Under the pieces are notes generated by a model. The model worked only from the letters and a program-made list of their open reading frames with translations. It ran no database searches and was not told where the DNA came from. A stretch of 6,418 nucleotides of DNA. It comes from Spirochaetaceae bacterium. GTDB lineage: Bacteria; Spirochaetota; Spirochaetia; Treponematales; Breznakiellaceae. The position numbers and the translations under genes are program-made. Shown in pieces: positions 1 to 5,685 of this stretch. Each line of letters starts with the position of its first letter. The first letter of the stretch is position 1. Location of the stretch: positions 1 to 6,418 of the forward strand of contig JAIRXO010000233.1 in NCBI GenBank assembly GCA_031268255.1, read 5' to 3'.

Positions 1-15
1 GTAAAGGAAATCAGA

Positions 16-474
16 GTGCGGAACCTTGACGACGCTGTTTTCCGGGAAGCCTGCGAACTCATACGAAACAGCAGGGAAAACGAAGGCATACAAAAGGCAA
101 GGAATTTTCTTGAACGCCACAGCGAAGTCTGGAACGGCTGGTTTACCCTGGGCTGGGGGCTGCGCCGCCTTGAACGCTGGGCAGACGGAGAGGCCGCCTT
201 CCGCAAAGCCCTGGAACTCGGCGGCGACAATGCCGACACCAGAAACGAACTCGCCATCTGCCTCATGGAGCAGGGCCAGCTTCAGGAAGCCCGCAAAGAA
301 CTGGAAGGTGCGCTGAGAAAGGACCCCGAAAACATAAAAATAATTTCCAACCTCGGCATACTCGCCCTGAAAAACAGCCGCGACGACGAAGCCGGCGCCT
401 TTTTCAGAACCGTCCTCGAACTGGAACCCGATGACCCCATAGCCCGGAACTTCCTTGAAACCCGCGGGGGCTAG
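16..474 (+). CDS. Small tetratricopeptide-repeat (TPR) protein
   Basis: Protein of 152 residues built almost wholly of TPR helical hairpins. Three repeats of 34 residues follow one another at about 38-71, 72-105 and 106-139. Each has the typical W/N..LG..L....-..EA...F..AL.L.P pattern, for example the stretch at 111-118 (SNLGILAL) and the closing ELEPDDP near 135-141. Residues 5-36 look like a degenerate further repeat. There is no signal peptide or membrane segment, so a cytoplasmic protein-protein interaction role is likely; the partner is unknown. The start is GTG, chosen because AAGGAAA at 4-10 lies at ribosome-binding distance. The frame is open back to base 1, so a longer protein entering from the left cannot be fully excluded. 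The stop lies 14 bases from the convergent stop of the next gene. TPR architecture is certain; biological role is not known. Confidence 0.85.
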   Translation: MRNLDDAVFREACELIRNSRENEGIQKARNFLERHSEVWNGWFTLGWGLRRLERWADGEAAFRKALELGGDNADTRNELAICLMEQGQLQEARKELEGALRKDPENIKIISNLGILALKNSRDDEAGAFFRTVLELEPDDPIARNFLETRGG

Positions 475-492
475 AGCGCGGCGCCCTGCTAC
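471..492. repeat. Left flanking repeat of the PD-(D/E)XK gene
   Basis: This 22-base stretch begins CTAG, contains CGC, and ends with the 11-base core CGCCCTGCTAC. It overlaps the stop of the TPR gene and the stop of the PD-(D/E)XK gene. The partner at 1120-1139 matches it at 18 of 20 aligned bases, with a two-base gap. Confidence 0.5.
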
Positions 493-1076
493 CACACTTT
501 CTCAGAAACCGGTTTTGTTATTTTTACATCTTCCCCGGAGGGCTCTATGACAAAAAAGCCTTTTTTCAGGGCGTATTCCCTGGGGCTTTTATCCACAATG
601 GCGGCGGCTATCGCGCCGAAAAAATTCCGCTTGTCGCTGTGCAGATCGGCATATTTACGGACTTTTTCCATACGTTTGATATGGCCGTCAACATCTTCGT
701 TCCGCAGAGTTGTTTTTACTTCCACTATCATTGCCTGACTGCCGTTTTCCAGAAGCCCGTCTATTTCCGTATAGATATTGTTTTCCCCGTCCGCCCATTT
801 TACGGTGCTTATCCGGTCAAAGGTAAAGCCGAACCGCTTAAATTTTTGCGGTAATCCGGCAGTCATAATGTGTTCAACCAGCGATCCCACCGTATTATTG
901 AGGCCGCCAATGTTCCGCTGCGTCTCCCTGATGGCTTCCCATGCCTCCTCCTGGACTTTCTGAATTCTGTCAAAATTCGCCTGTATGTCGGCCTGGGTTA
1001 TCTTTTTGACCGCTGTTTTGGAGGGTTTTTTTGCGGCTGCCGCGACCTTTTTCGCTGCCGCTTTGTTTGTAGTCAT
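489..1076 (-). CDS. PD-(D/E)XK nuclease-fold protein with Lys/Ala-rich N-terminus
   Basis: Protein of 195 residues. Residues 4-25 are a Lys/Ala-rich, probably disordered basic tail resembling histone-H1-like or nucleic-acid-binding tails. Residues about 28-72 form an amphipathic, probably coiled-coil helix. The remainder is an alpha/beta domain with the PD-(D/E)XK core: E104-I-D106 on one strand, then E119-V-K121 on the next (IVEVKT), followed by a helix carrying KRMEKVRKYAD and a final strand FFVIEPSG near 174-181. I recall this architecture from many short uncharacterised bacterial proteins, resembling DUF3782-type proteins. Family members are not known to me to have a proven substrate, so nuclease activity is inferred from fold and intact active-site residues. 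The ATG start has GAGGGGG four bases upstream (1081-1087). It lies 59 bases behind lon in the same direction, with no obvious terminator between, so co-transcription is possible. Near-identical short repeats flank it. Confidence 0.85.
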   Translation of the reverse strand: MTTNKAAAKKVAAAAKKPSKTAVKKITQADIQANFDRIQKVQEEAWEAIRETQRNIGGLNNTVGSLVEHIMTAGLPQKFKRFGFTFDRISTVKWADGENNIYTEIDGLLENGSQAMIVEVKTTLRNEDVDGHIKRMEKVRKYADLHSDKRNFFGAIAAAIVDKSPREYALKKGFFVIEPSGEDVKITKPVSEKVW

Positions 1077-1119
1077 ACATCCCCCTCAGCTATAGCCTAG
1101 CATATTTTTTCCGTGCGGC

Positions 1120-1139
1120 CTAGCGCAACGCCCTGCTAC
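1120..1139. repeat. Right flanking repeat of the PD-(D/E)XK gene
   Basis: Same orientation as 471-492 and sharing the 11-base core CGCCCTGCTAC. It overlaps the lon stop in the same register as the left copy overlaps the PD-(D/E)XK stop, so both - strand genes end with TAG followed by CAGGGCG. Confidence 0.5.
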
Positions 1140-3691
1140 GAATCCGGCAGGGCCAAAGCAAGGACTTCCTCAAAGCGTTCCACAGGGTGAAACTCAAGGC
1201 CTTTCTTTACATGATCGGGGATCTCGTCAAGGTCGCGGAGGTTCTGCTTGGGGATGATAATGTGCCGCGCCTTGTTCCGTCTGGCGGCTACGGTTTTTTC
1301 TTTAAGGCCGCCTATGGGCAGTACCTGGCCGGTAAGGGAAAGTTCGCCGGTCATTACCATATTGCCGGTGATGATCCTGTTCCTCATGAGCGAAAGGAGG
1401 GCCACCGCCATGGTTATGCCCGCCGACGGCCCGTCCTTGGGCGTGGCGCCTTCGGGTATGTGGAGGTGTATGTGGTTTTTCTCGAACCACTCACCGGCGA
1501 CGCCGTATTTTTCGGCGGCCATTTTGTGGGCTACGGTCATGGCTATGGTGGCCGACTCCTTCATCGTGTCGCCCATTTTTCCGGTGAGGGTAAGGCCCTC
1601 CTTGCCGGGAAGCGAAATGGCTTCTATCACCAGGGTATCACCGCCCATGCTGGTCCAGGCAAGGCCCACCGACATACCGGGCTTCTCGGCCTTTTTTATC
1701 ACGTCCTCGGAAAACACCGGCTTGCCAAGGTATTTTTCTATCTGGCGTTTATCCAGGGTGAATTTTTCCACAGGCGCCGCTCTGGCGCCTAACGACGGCC
1801 CTGACGCTCCGGCGGCAGGAATTACGGCGACCTGTGGCGCGGCGGTTTGAGATACGACGGCCTGTGGTATGGCGGCTTGAGATACGGCCGCGGACGAAGG
1901 GGTTTTTCCGTTCTCCCCGCCTGTTTTGACCTGGGCGTTTTTACTGCCGCCGGTTCCGGGGCGGGCAGTGTCCGAAGTCTCGTCCTTTTCGACAATGAAT
2001 TTGGCGAGCTTGCGGTGTATCTTGTCCAGGTTCTTTTCGAAGTTGCGCACGCCCGCCTCGCGGGCATAGCCGTTCGCGATATGGATGAGGCTGTCTCTGG
2101 AATACTTTACCTGGTTTCTTTTAAGGCCGTTCTTCAAAAGACTTTTGGGAATGAGATAGCGCCGGGCGATTTCGAGTTTTTCGGTATCAATATAACCGGG
2201 AAGCTGAATCAACTCCATGCGGTCAATGAGAGGCGGGGGAATCGTATCAAGGGTATTGGCGGTAACGATAAAGAACACATGGGACACATCAAAGGGGAGG
2301 TCAAGGTAATGGTCGCGGAAGCTGTTGTTCTGCTCGGGGTCCAGAACTTCAAGGAGGGCGCTTGAAGGGTCGCCCTGATAGCTCTGCCCCATTTTATCTA
2401 TTTCGTCTATCATGAACACCGGGTCTCTGGTCTTGACTATTTTAAGGCCCTGGATGATTTTTCCCGGCATGGCGCCTATATAGGTACGCCGGTGCCCCTT
2501 GATTTCCGCCTCGTCCCTCATGCCGCCTACCGAAAAGCGGAAAAATTCCTTACTCAGGGCCCGCGCTATGGATTTGCCCACGGAAGTCTTGCCGACCCCC
2601 GGAGGACCGACGAGGCAGATTATAGAACCCCTGGTATCGTTTCTCAGCTTGCGCACCGCAAGGTATTCCACAATGCGGGCCTTTACATCCTTGAGCCCGT
2701 AGTGGTCATCTTCGAGTATCTTCTGGGCACTGGCCAGATCAAAGAGACCGGGGACCGTTTCTTTCCAGGGCAGGCTGACTATCCAGTCAAGGTAGTTTCG
2801 CGTAACGATGAATTCACTCGAATTGGGATCCATGAGGTTGAATTTCTCCAGCTCCTGATCCACCGCCTCCTTGATTTCCCCGGAAAACGCGAAGGCGTCC
2901 AGCTTTTCCTTGAACCTCTGGTATTCGGAACTTTTCGCGTCGGAGACCATGCCCAGTTCAGTCTTGATGGCCTTGAGTTCTTCCTTGAGGAAATAATCCC
3001 GCTGGGATTTTTCTATTTTTTCGTTTATTTCCTTTTGAATACGCTTCTGTATGCGCAGCAGTTCCTGTTCCTTTTTGATGAAAACCAGCACCTGCTCCAT
3101 GCGTTTGCGGACATTGAGAATTTCCAGTATCTTTTGCTGCTCCGCCTTGTCTATATTCAGAATACTGGCAATAAAATCGGCTATCTTTCCCGGATGATCT
3201 ATATTGATCATATTGAGCCGCATTTCTTCGGAAAAAAGCGGGTTATTCTCCGATATCTGCTTCATCTCGCTGATCAGCGCCCTGGTCAGGGCCTTGACCT
3301 CATTGGTGTCATCCCCCTCCTCCTCAAGGTACTCCACCGCGGCCAGTATGGGATTGGAGGCGCTCAGGGTTTTCTTCACCTTAAAACGCTTGAGGGTGGA
3401 AATAAAAATATTTACCCCCCCGTCGGGAAGATTTATCTTTTTGACTATTTTGGCCGCGGTCCCGACCTTGTAAAGGTCATCAATGGCGGGATTCTCGTTT
3501 TCGCTAATCTGCATCACCAGGCCGATGAGCCCGTCACCCGAGACAGCATCGTCGATGATCTTAACATCGTTGGGATTCCCTATCATGATGGGGGTAAAGA
3601 TGCCCGGAAATATGGGCCGCCCCATGAGAGCCACCAGGGGCAGCTTATTCGGTAAAAGCTGGTCTATAGGGATAACACTCTGATCCGACAT
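1136..3691 (-). CDS. lon: ATP-dependent endopeptidase Lon (family S16)
   Basis: Cytoplasmic AAA+ serine protease that unfolds and degrades misfolded and regulatory proteins. With the ATG start chosen here it has 851 residues, somewhat longer than the usual 780-820. Order of domains: N-terminal substrate-binding LON domain about 17-200; long helical region about 200-300; AAA+ module with Walker A GPPGVGKT at 362-369 and Walker B VFMIDEID at 425-432; a low-complexity insert about 569-642; then the protease domain with catalytic Ser756 (PKDGPSAG) and Lys797 (GGLKEK). All catalytic elements are intact. The frame extends 11 codons further upstream to a TTG at 3724, but the ATG has AAGGA eight bases ahead and is the better start. 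The gene is divergent from the phosphoesterase, with a candidate promoter at 3758-3786 and a palindrome upstream of it. The insert is the one unusual part. Identification is secure. Confidence 0.98.
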   Translation of the reverse strand: MSDQSVIPIDQLLPNKLPLVALMGRPIFPGIFTPIMIGNPNDVKIIDDAVSGDGLIGLVMQISENENPAIDDLYKVGTAAKIVKKINLPDGGVNIFISTLKRFKVKKTLSASNPILAAVEYLEEEGDDTNEVKALTRALISEMKQISENNPLFSEEMRLNMINIDHPGKIADFIASILNIDKAEQQKILEILNVRKRMEQVLVFIKKEQELLRIQKRIQKEINEKIEKSQRDYFLKEELKAIKTELGMVSDAKSSEYQRFKEKLDAFAFSGEIKEAVDQELEKFNLMDPNSSEFIVTRNYLDWIVSLPWKETVPGLFDLASAQKILEDDHYGLKDVKARIVEYLAVRKLRNDTRGSIICLVGPPGVGKTSVGKSIARALSKEFFRFSVGGMRDEAEIKGHRRTYIGAMPGKIIQGLKIVKTRDPVFMIDEIDKMGQSYQGDPSSALLEVLDPEQNNSFRDHYLDLPFDVSHVFFIVTANTLDTIPPPLIDRMELIQLPGYIDTEKLEIARRYLIPKSLLKNGLKRNQVKYSRDSLIHIANGYAREAGVRNFEKNLDKIHRKLAKFIVEKDETSDTARPGTGGSKNAQVKTGGENGKTPSSAAVSQAAIPQAVVSQTAAPQVAVIPAAGASGPSLGARAAPVEKFTLDKRQIEKYLGKPVFSEDVIKKAEKPGMSVGLAWTSMGGDTLVIEAISLPGKEGLTLTGKMGDTMKESATIAMTVAHKMAAEKYGVAGEWFEKNHIHLHIPEGATPKDGPSAGITMAVALLSLMRNRIITGNMVMTGELSLTGQVLPIGGLKEKTVAARRNKARHIIIPKQNLRDLDEIPDHVKKGLEFHPVERFEEVLALALPDS
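1811..1900. repeat. Three degenerate 30-base repeats inside lon
   Basis: Copies at 1811-1840, 1841-1870 and 1871-1900 each begin GGCGG. The first two share 20 of 30 bases, and the second and third share 16 of their first 18. They encode a 10-residue repeat on the - strand (AAVSQAAIPQ, AVVSQTAAPQ, VAVIPAAGAS) within the linker of Lon, about residues 598-627. Confidence 0.7.
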
Positions 3692-3699
3692 AGTGACCG

Positions 3700-3704
3700 T
3701 CCTT
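3700..3704 (-). promoter_or_regulatory. Ribosome binding site that decides the lon start
   Basis: Read on the - strand, AAGGA ends eight bases before the ATG at 3691. The alternative upstream TTG at 3724 has no comparable purine-rich motif in front of it. This supports the 851-residue form beginning MSDQSVIPID. Confidence 0.75.
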
Positions 3705-3757
3705 GTGATTTGAGCCAATTTCAAAACTAAGCGGGTCTTGAAATCGGCTCTTTATTC

Positions 3758-3786
3758 AATATCGTAAAAAACAGGGCAAAAAGCAA
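3758..3786 (-). promoter_or_regulatory. Candidate sigma70-type promoter for lon
   Basis: On the - strand, TTGCTT (3781-3786) is followed after 17 bases by GATATT (3758-3763), with a T-run in the spacer. Transcription would start near 3751, giving a leader of about 60 bases before the ATG. The -35 matches the consensus at three of six positions and the -10 at four of six, so this is a plausible but modest call. No CIRCE (HrcA) or clear heat-shock sigma motif is visible around it. Confidence 0.35.
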
Positions 3787-3800
3787 GCGCCATCAGGAGG

Positions 3801-3821
3801 AGAACCTTGGCCCAAGGTTCT
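3801..3821. promoter_or_regulatory. Perfect 21-base palindrome upstream of lon (possible operator)
   Basis: AGAACCTTGG (3801-3810), one central C, then CCAAGGTTCT (3812-3821) form a flawless 10-base dyad. Its centre is about 60 bases upstream of the predicted lon transcription start and 15 bases beyond the candidate -35 box, a usual place for an activator site. It is also 152 bases upstream of the divergent phosphoesterase. No T-run follows on either side, so it does not look like a terminator. It could instead be a copy of a dispersed palindromic repeat. No regulator gene is in the window. Confidence 0.5.
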
Positions 3822-3962
3822 GGCAGCCCGTCGAATATCCGCTTCGTCGCGCGCTTTTAACCGGAATTTAATTATCCCCTCATTGATCCCTAATCAACAT
3901 TTAACCCCGGTCCTTTACGGTACTTTCAGATTATCCAAAGTATAACAGGAGGATTGAGTTAA

Positions 3963-5258
3963 ATGGAAAAATCCAAGATTTCCCGAAGAGATTTTTTGAA
4001 GAACGCCGGAGCTGTGGCCGTCGGTACGGCTGCAGGTACGGGCCTTTTGGGCCTGCCGGGCTGCGCCACCGGCCCCGCGGCAGCGGCGGCCCCGACAGCG
4101 GCGGCGCCTATCGCAAGGGGGCTTCAGTTTGAGCCGGAAACCCTGGGTCTCACCCCGGGGCCAAGCACGGCGGAAATCAACTTTACCTGGTACGCCAAGG
4201 GGGGAGCCGGCGGGGCTTCGCAGGTCCGGCTCTTCGACGAAGGGGGGACCCTGCTCCAAACAGTACAGGGAAGCTCAGGCGGCGCGTCGGAGGGAAAGTT
4301 TACCCACAAGGCATCCCTGGGCGGCCTTGAACCGGACACCAGATACCGCTATTCCGTATCCAACGACGGAACCAACTGGAGTTACGAGTACATGTTCAAA
4401 ACCCCGAAAACAGGCCGTTTCAGCTTTGCCTGTGTAGGGGACCCCCAGCTTACCCAGAGGTTGACCAATCTTCAGGGAGCGCAGGACGCGGACAGTAAGT
4501 TTTTCAGCGCCGACAGGAGTACCGCCCAGGGCTGGAAGGACAGCATGGCGATGATTGCCGCCGCCGGGGTGGACTTTGTAGCCGGGGTTGGGGATCAGGT
4601 GGATAAAACATCAGGCGGCGACGAGGTAGAGTACCGCCATTTCTTCGCGCCGGCGGAACTGCGGGCCATCCCCTTTGCCCCCGCGGTAGGCAACCACGAC
4701 CGGCATTACCCCTTCCTGTACCATTACAATCTGCCCAACGAGCAGAAGTTTGAACCTATCGTAAACGCCACCAACAATAACGATGTGGAAACGGGAACCG
4801 CCGAGGCGGCGGGGCACTACTTTTACCGCTACAACAACGCCCTTTTCGTGGTACTGAACACCTCCGCTTACCCGGACAGCGCCGCCGCCGCACGGCCCTA
4901 CATCGACCGCTTTGACAGGACCCTGAGCGCCGCGGTGAACGCGCACCAGGGCACATACGACTGGCTCTTTGTCCAGCACCACAAATCAACCGCCAGCGTG
5001 GCCCAGCATGTAGCGGACCGGGACATTCAGTACTATGTGGAAGCGGGTTTTGAAAGGCTCATGGACAAGCACCGTGTGGACTTCGTCCTGGCCGGGCACG
5101 ACCATGTATACGCCCGTAGTTTCGGCATGAATGACGGCAGGCCAGTCAACACAGGTAAAGACCGGATCAGCAATCCCGGCGGCGCTATCTACCTGACCGC
5201 CACCACAGCCAGCGGCCTCAAGTACTACAACATTTTTGACGCCAGGGAATATATGTAA
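3963..5258 (+). CDS. Tat-exported lipoprotein metallophosphoesterase (purple acid phosphatase-like), frameshifted at its 3' end
   Basis: The readable frame encodes 431 residues. The N-terminus has a twin-arginine signal (SRRDFLK, 7-13), a hydrophobic stretch and a lipobox LPGC with the lipidation cysteine at 34, so a membrane-anchored, envelope-facing protein is expected. An Ala/Pro linker (35-50) leads to a fibronectin-like N-terminal domain (about 53-148) as in purple acid phosphatases. The calcineurin-type catalytic domain then shows the metal motifs in order: GDPQ (159-162), GDQVD (210-214), GNHD (243-246), His339/His340 (QHH), and GHDH (378-381) followed by VYAR. Substrate is unknown; a phosphate ester or nucleotide is likely. 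AGGAGG lies ten bases before the ATG. The frame stops at TAA 5256-5258, but a typical C-terminal continuation of 70 residues follows in the -1 frame. Loss of one base in the G-run 5245-5247 would explain this. All metal ligands lie before the break. Confidence 0.88.
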   Translation: MEKSKISRRDFLKNAGAVAVGTAAGTGLLGLPGCATGPAAAAAPTAAAPIARGLQFEPETLGLTPGPSTAEINFTWYAKGGAGGASQVRLFDEGGTLLQTVQGSSGGASEGKFTHKASLGGLEPDTRYRYSVSNDGTNWSYEYMFKTPKTGRFSFACVGDPQLTQRLTNLQGAQDADSKFFSADRSTAQGWKDSMAMIAAAGVDFVAGVGDQVDKTSGGDEVEYRHFFAPAELRAIPFAPAVGNHDRHYPFLYHYNLPNEQKFEPIVNATNNNDVETGTAEAAGHYFYRYNNALFVVLNTSAYPDSAAAARPYIDRFDRTLSAAVNAHQGTYDWLFVQHHKSTASVAQHVADRDIQYYVEAGFERLMDKHRVDFVLAGHDHVYARSFGMNDGRPVNTGKDRISNPGGAIYLTATTASGLKYYNIFDAREYM

Positions 5259-5467
5259 AGGACAACGACGCTTACCCCTACCTGATAAACGGTCTTGCCG
5301 GAAGCTCCGCCTACCTCGCGGGGAATCTTCCCCTGTCCACCAACGTGGGCCTCCAGAACAAAAAGCCTGAGTACACCGTCTTTGAAGTATCCGGGAAAAC
5401 CGTAAGCGTAAACACCTACGACATCGACACCGGAGTCTCCATCGACACCTTTACGGTGACCAAGTAA
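5255..5467 (+). pseudogene. Out-of-frame C-terminal part of the phosphoesterase
   Basis: In the frame one base back from the upstream gene, 70 codons run from GTA 5255 to the TAA at 5465-5467. They begin VKDNDAYPYLINGL and end YDIDTGVSIDTFTVTK. A TVFEVSGKTVSVNTYD-like strand-rich segment near the end is what I recall at the C-termini of related phosphoesterases. It has no start codon or ribosome binding site of its own. If one G were added to the GGG at 5245-5247, the sequence would read DARGIYVKDN without a break and give a 501-residue protein. This is therefore a broken piece of the preceding gene or a sequencing error, not a separate gene. Confidence 0.85.
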
Positions 5468-5514
5468 GCGTGTCCTAATCCGCCATGGAAGGCACTGAAA
5501 GCACGAATTAGGAA

Positions 5515-5570
5515 GGGGGGCCAGTTTCCCCACTGCCGTTGCGTAAGGGGACCTGAGCTTCAGGCCCCCC
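5515..5570. repeat. GC-rich inverted repeat with nested stem
   Basis: Perfect 8-base arms GGGGGGCC (5515-5522) and GGCCCCCC (5563-5570) close a 40-base interior. The interior contains TCCCC / GGGGA (5527-5531, 5547-5551). This could fold as a long branched hairpin on either strand directly after the phosphoesterase remnant. Confidence 0.55.
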
Positions 5571-5573
5571 TGC

Positions 5574-5594
5574 GGCGCAAACACGGTTTGCGCC
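5574..5594. repeat. Perfect 9-base hairpin
   Basis: GGCGCAAAC (5574-5582), loop ACG, GTTTGCGCC (5586-5594). It lies three bases after the previous inverted repeat. The stem is stable, but the flanks are C-rich rather than T-rich, so intrinsic termination is uncertain. A Rho-independent role on either strand, or a repetitive extragenic palindrome, is possible. Confidence 0.6.
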
Positions 5595-5641
5595 TACCCC
5601 CCAGATGAAGAATGCAGCCGTTGACCGCGCTGATCACACAT

Positions 5642-5656
5642 CGAACCTTCGGTTCG
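5642..5656. repeat. Short hairpin after the beta-helix gene
   Basis: CGAACC (5642-5647), loop TTC, GGTTCG (5651-5656). It lies 29 bases beyond the stop of the - strand beta-helix gene, a position that would suit a terminator for it, but no T-run follows. It shares the GAACC / GGTTC core with the palindrome upstream of lon. Confidence 0.45.
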
Positions 5657-5685
5657 CAAACTCAGGCCTTTTGGATCAAAATTCT

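Larger units (their letters stand above)
3692..3962. other. Divergent intergenic spacer between lon and phosphoesterase
   Basis: These 271 bases contain no convincing gene. They hold the lon leader, the candidate lon promoter, the 21-base palindrome, and a small dyad TTGAT / ATCAA (3883-3887, 3893-3897). AGGAGG (3947-3952) lies ten bases before the phosphoesterase ATG. I could not find a persuasive promoter for the + strand gene. TATAAC at 3941-3946 is too close to the ribosome binding site to serve as its -10. Confidence 0.6.
5468..5685. other. Convergent spacer rich in inverted repeats
   Basis: These 218 bases between two convergent genes contain no credible gene. Four potential stems are visible: TCCTAAT / ATTAGGA (5473-5479, 5507-5513); GGGGGGCC / GGCCCCCC (5515-5522, 5563-5570), which encloses TCCCC / GGGGA (5527-5531, 5547-5551) and CCTGA / TCAGG (5552-5556, 5560-5564, alternative pairing); GGCGCAAAC / GTTTGCGCC (5574-5582, 5586-5594); and CGAACC / GGTTCG (5642-5647, 5651-5656). 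Such a density could reflect termination for both genes, a dispersed palindromic repeat, or a structured RNA. No T-run follows any stem, so none is a standard intrinsic terminator. Confidence 0.6.

Noticed and set aside
471..1139. Integron attC sites around the PD-(D/E)XK gene
   Set aside because: The flanking repeats lack the RYYYAAC / GTTRRRY core sites and the long imperfect dyad of attC.
1187..1850. Two overlapping + strand open frames of about 200 codons opposite the Lon protease domain
   Set aside because: Both mirror conserved Lon coding sequence on the other strand and overlap each other, with no independent support.
2492..3655. Long + strand open frame of 387 codons opposite lon
   Set aside because: It lies entirely antisense to conserved Lon sequence, its translation has no recognisable family features, and no ribosome binding site stands out. 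It is a by-product of lon codon usage.
3941..3946. TATAAC as the -10 box of the phosphoesterase
   Set aside because: It touches the AGGAGG ribosome binding site, so transcription would begin inside or after that site.
5244..5258. Programmed ribosomal frameshift in the phosphoesterase
   Set aside because: No X XXY YYZ heptamer is in register, this family is not known to use recoding, and the first downstream stem is over 200 bases away. Mutation or sequencing error is simpler.
5225..5584. - strand open frame of 119 codons across the frameshift and hairpins
   Set aside because: It runs antisense to the phosphoesterase tail and through the inverted repeats. No protein family resemblance was seen, and the coding signal is on the + strand.
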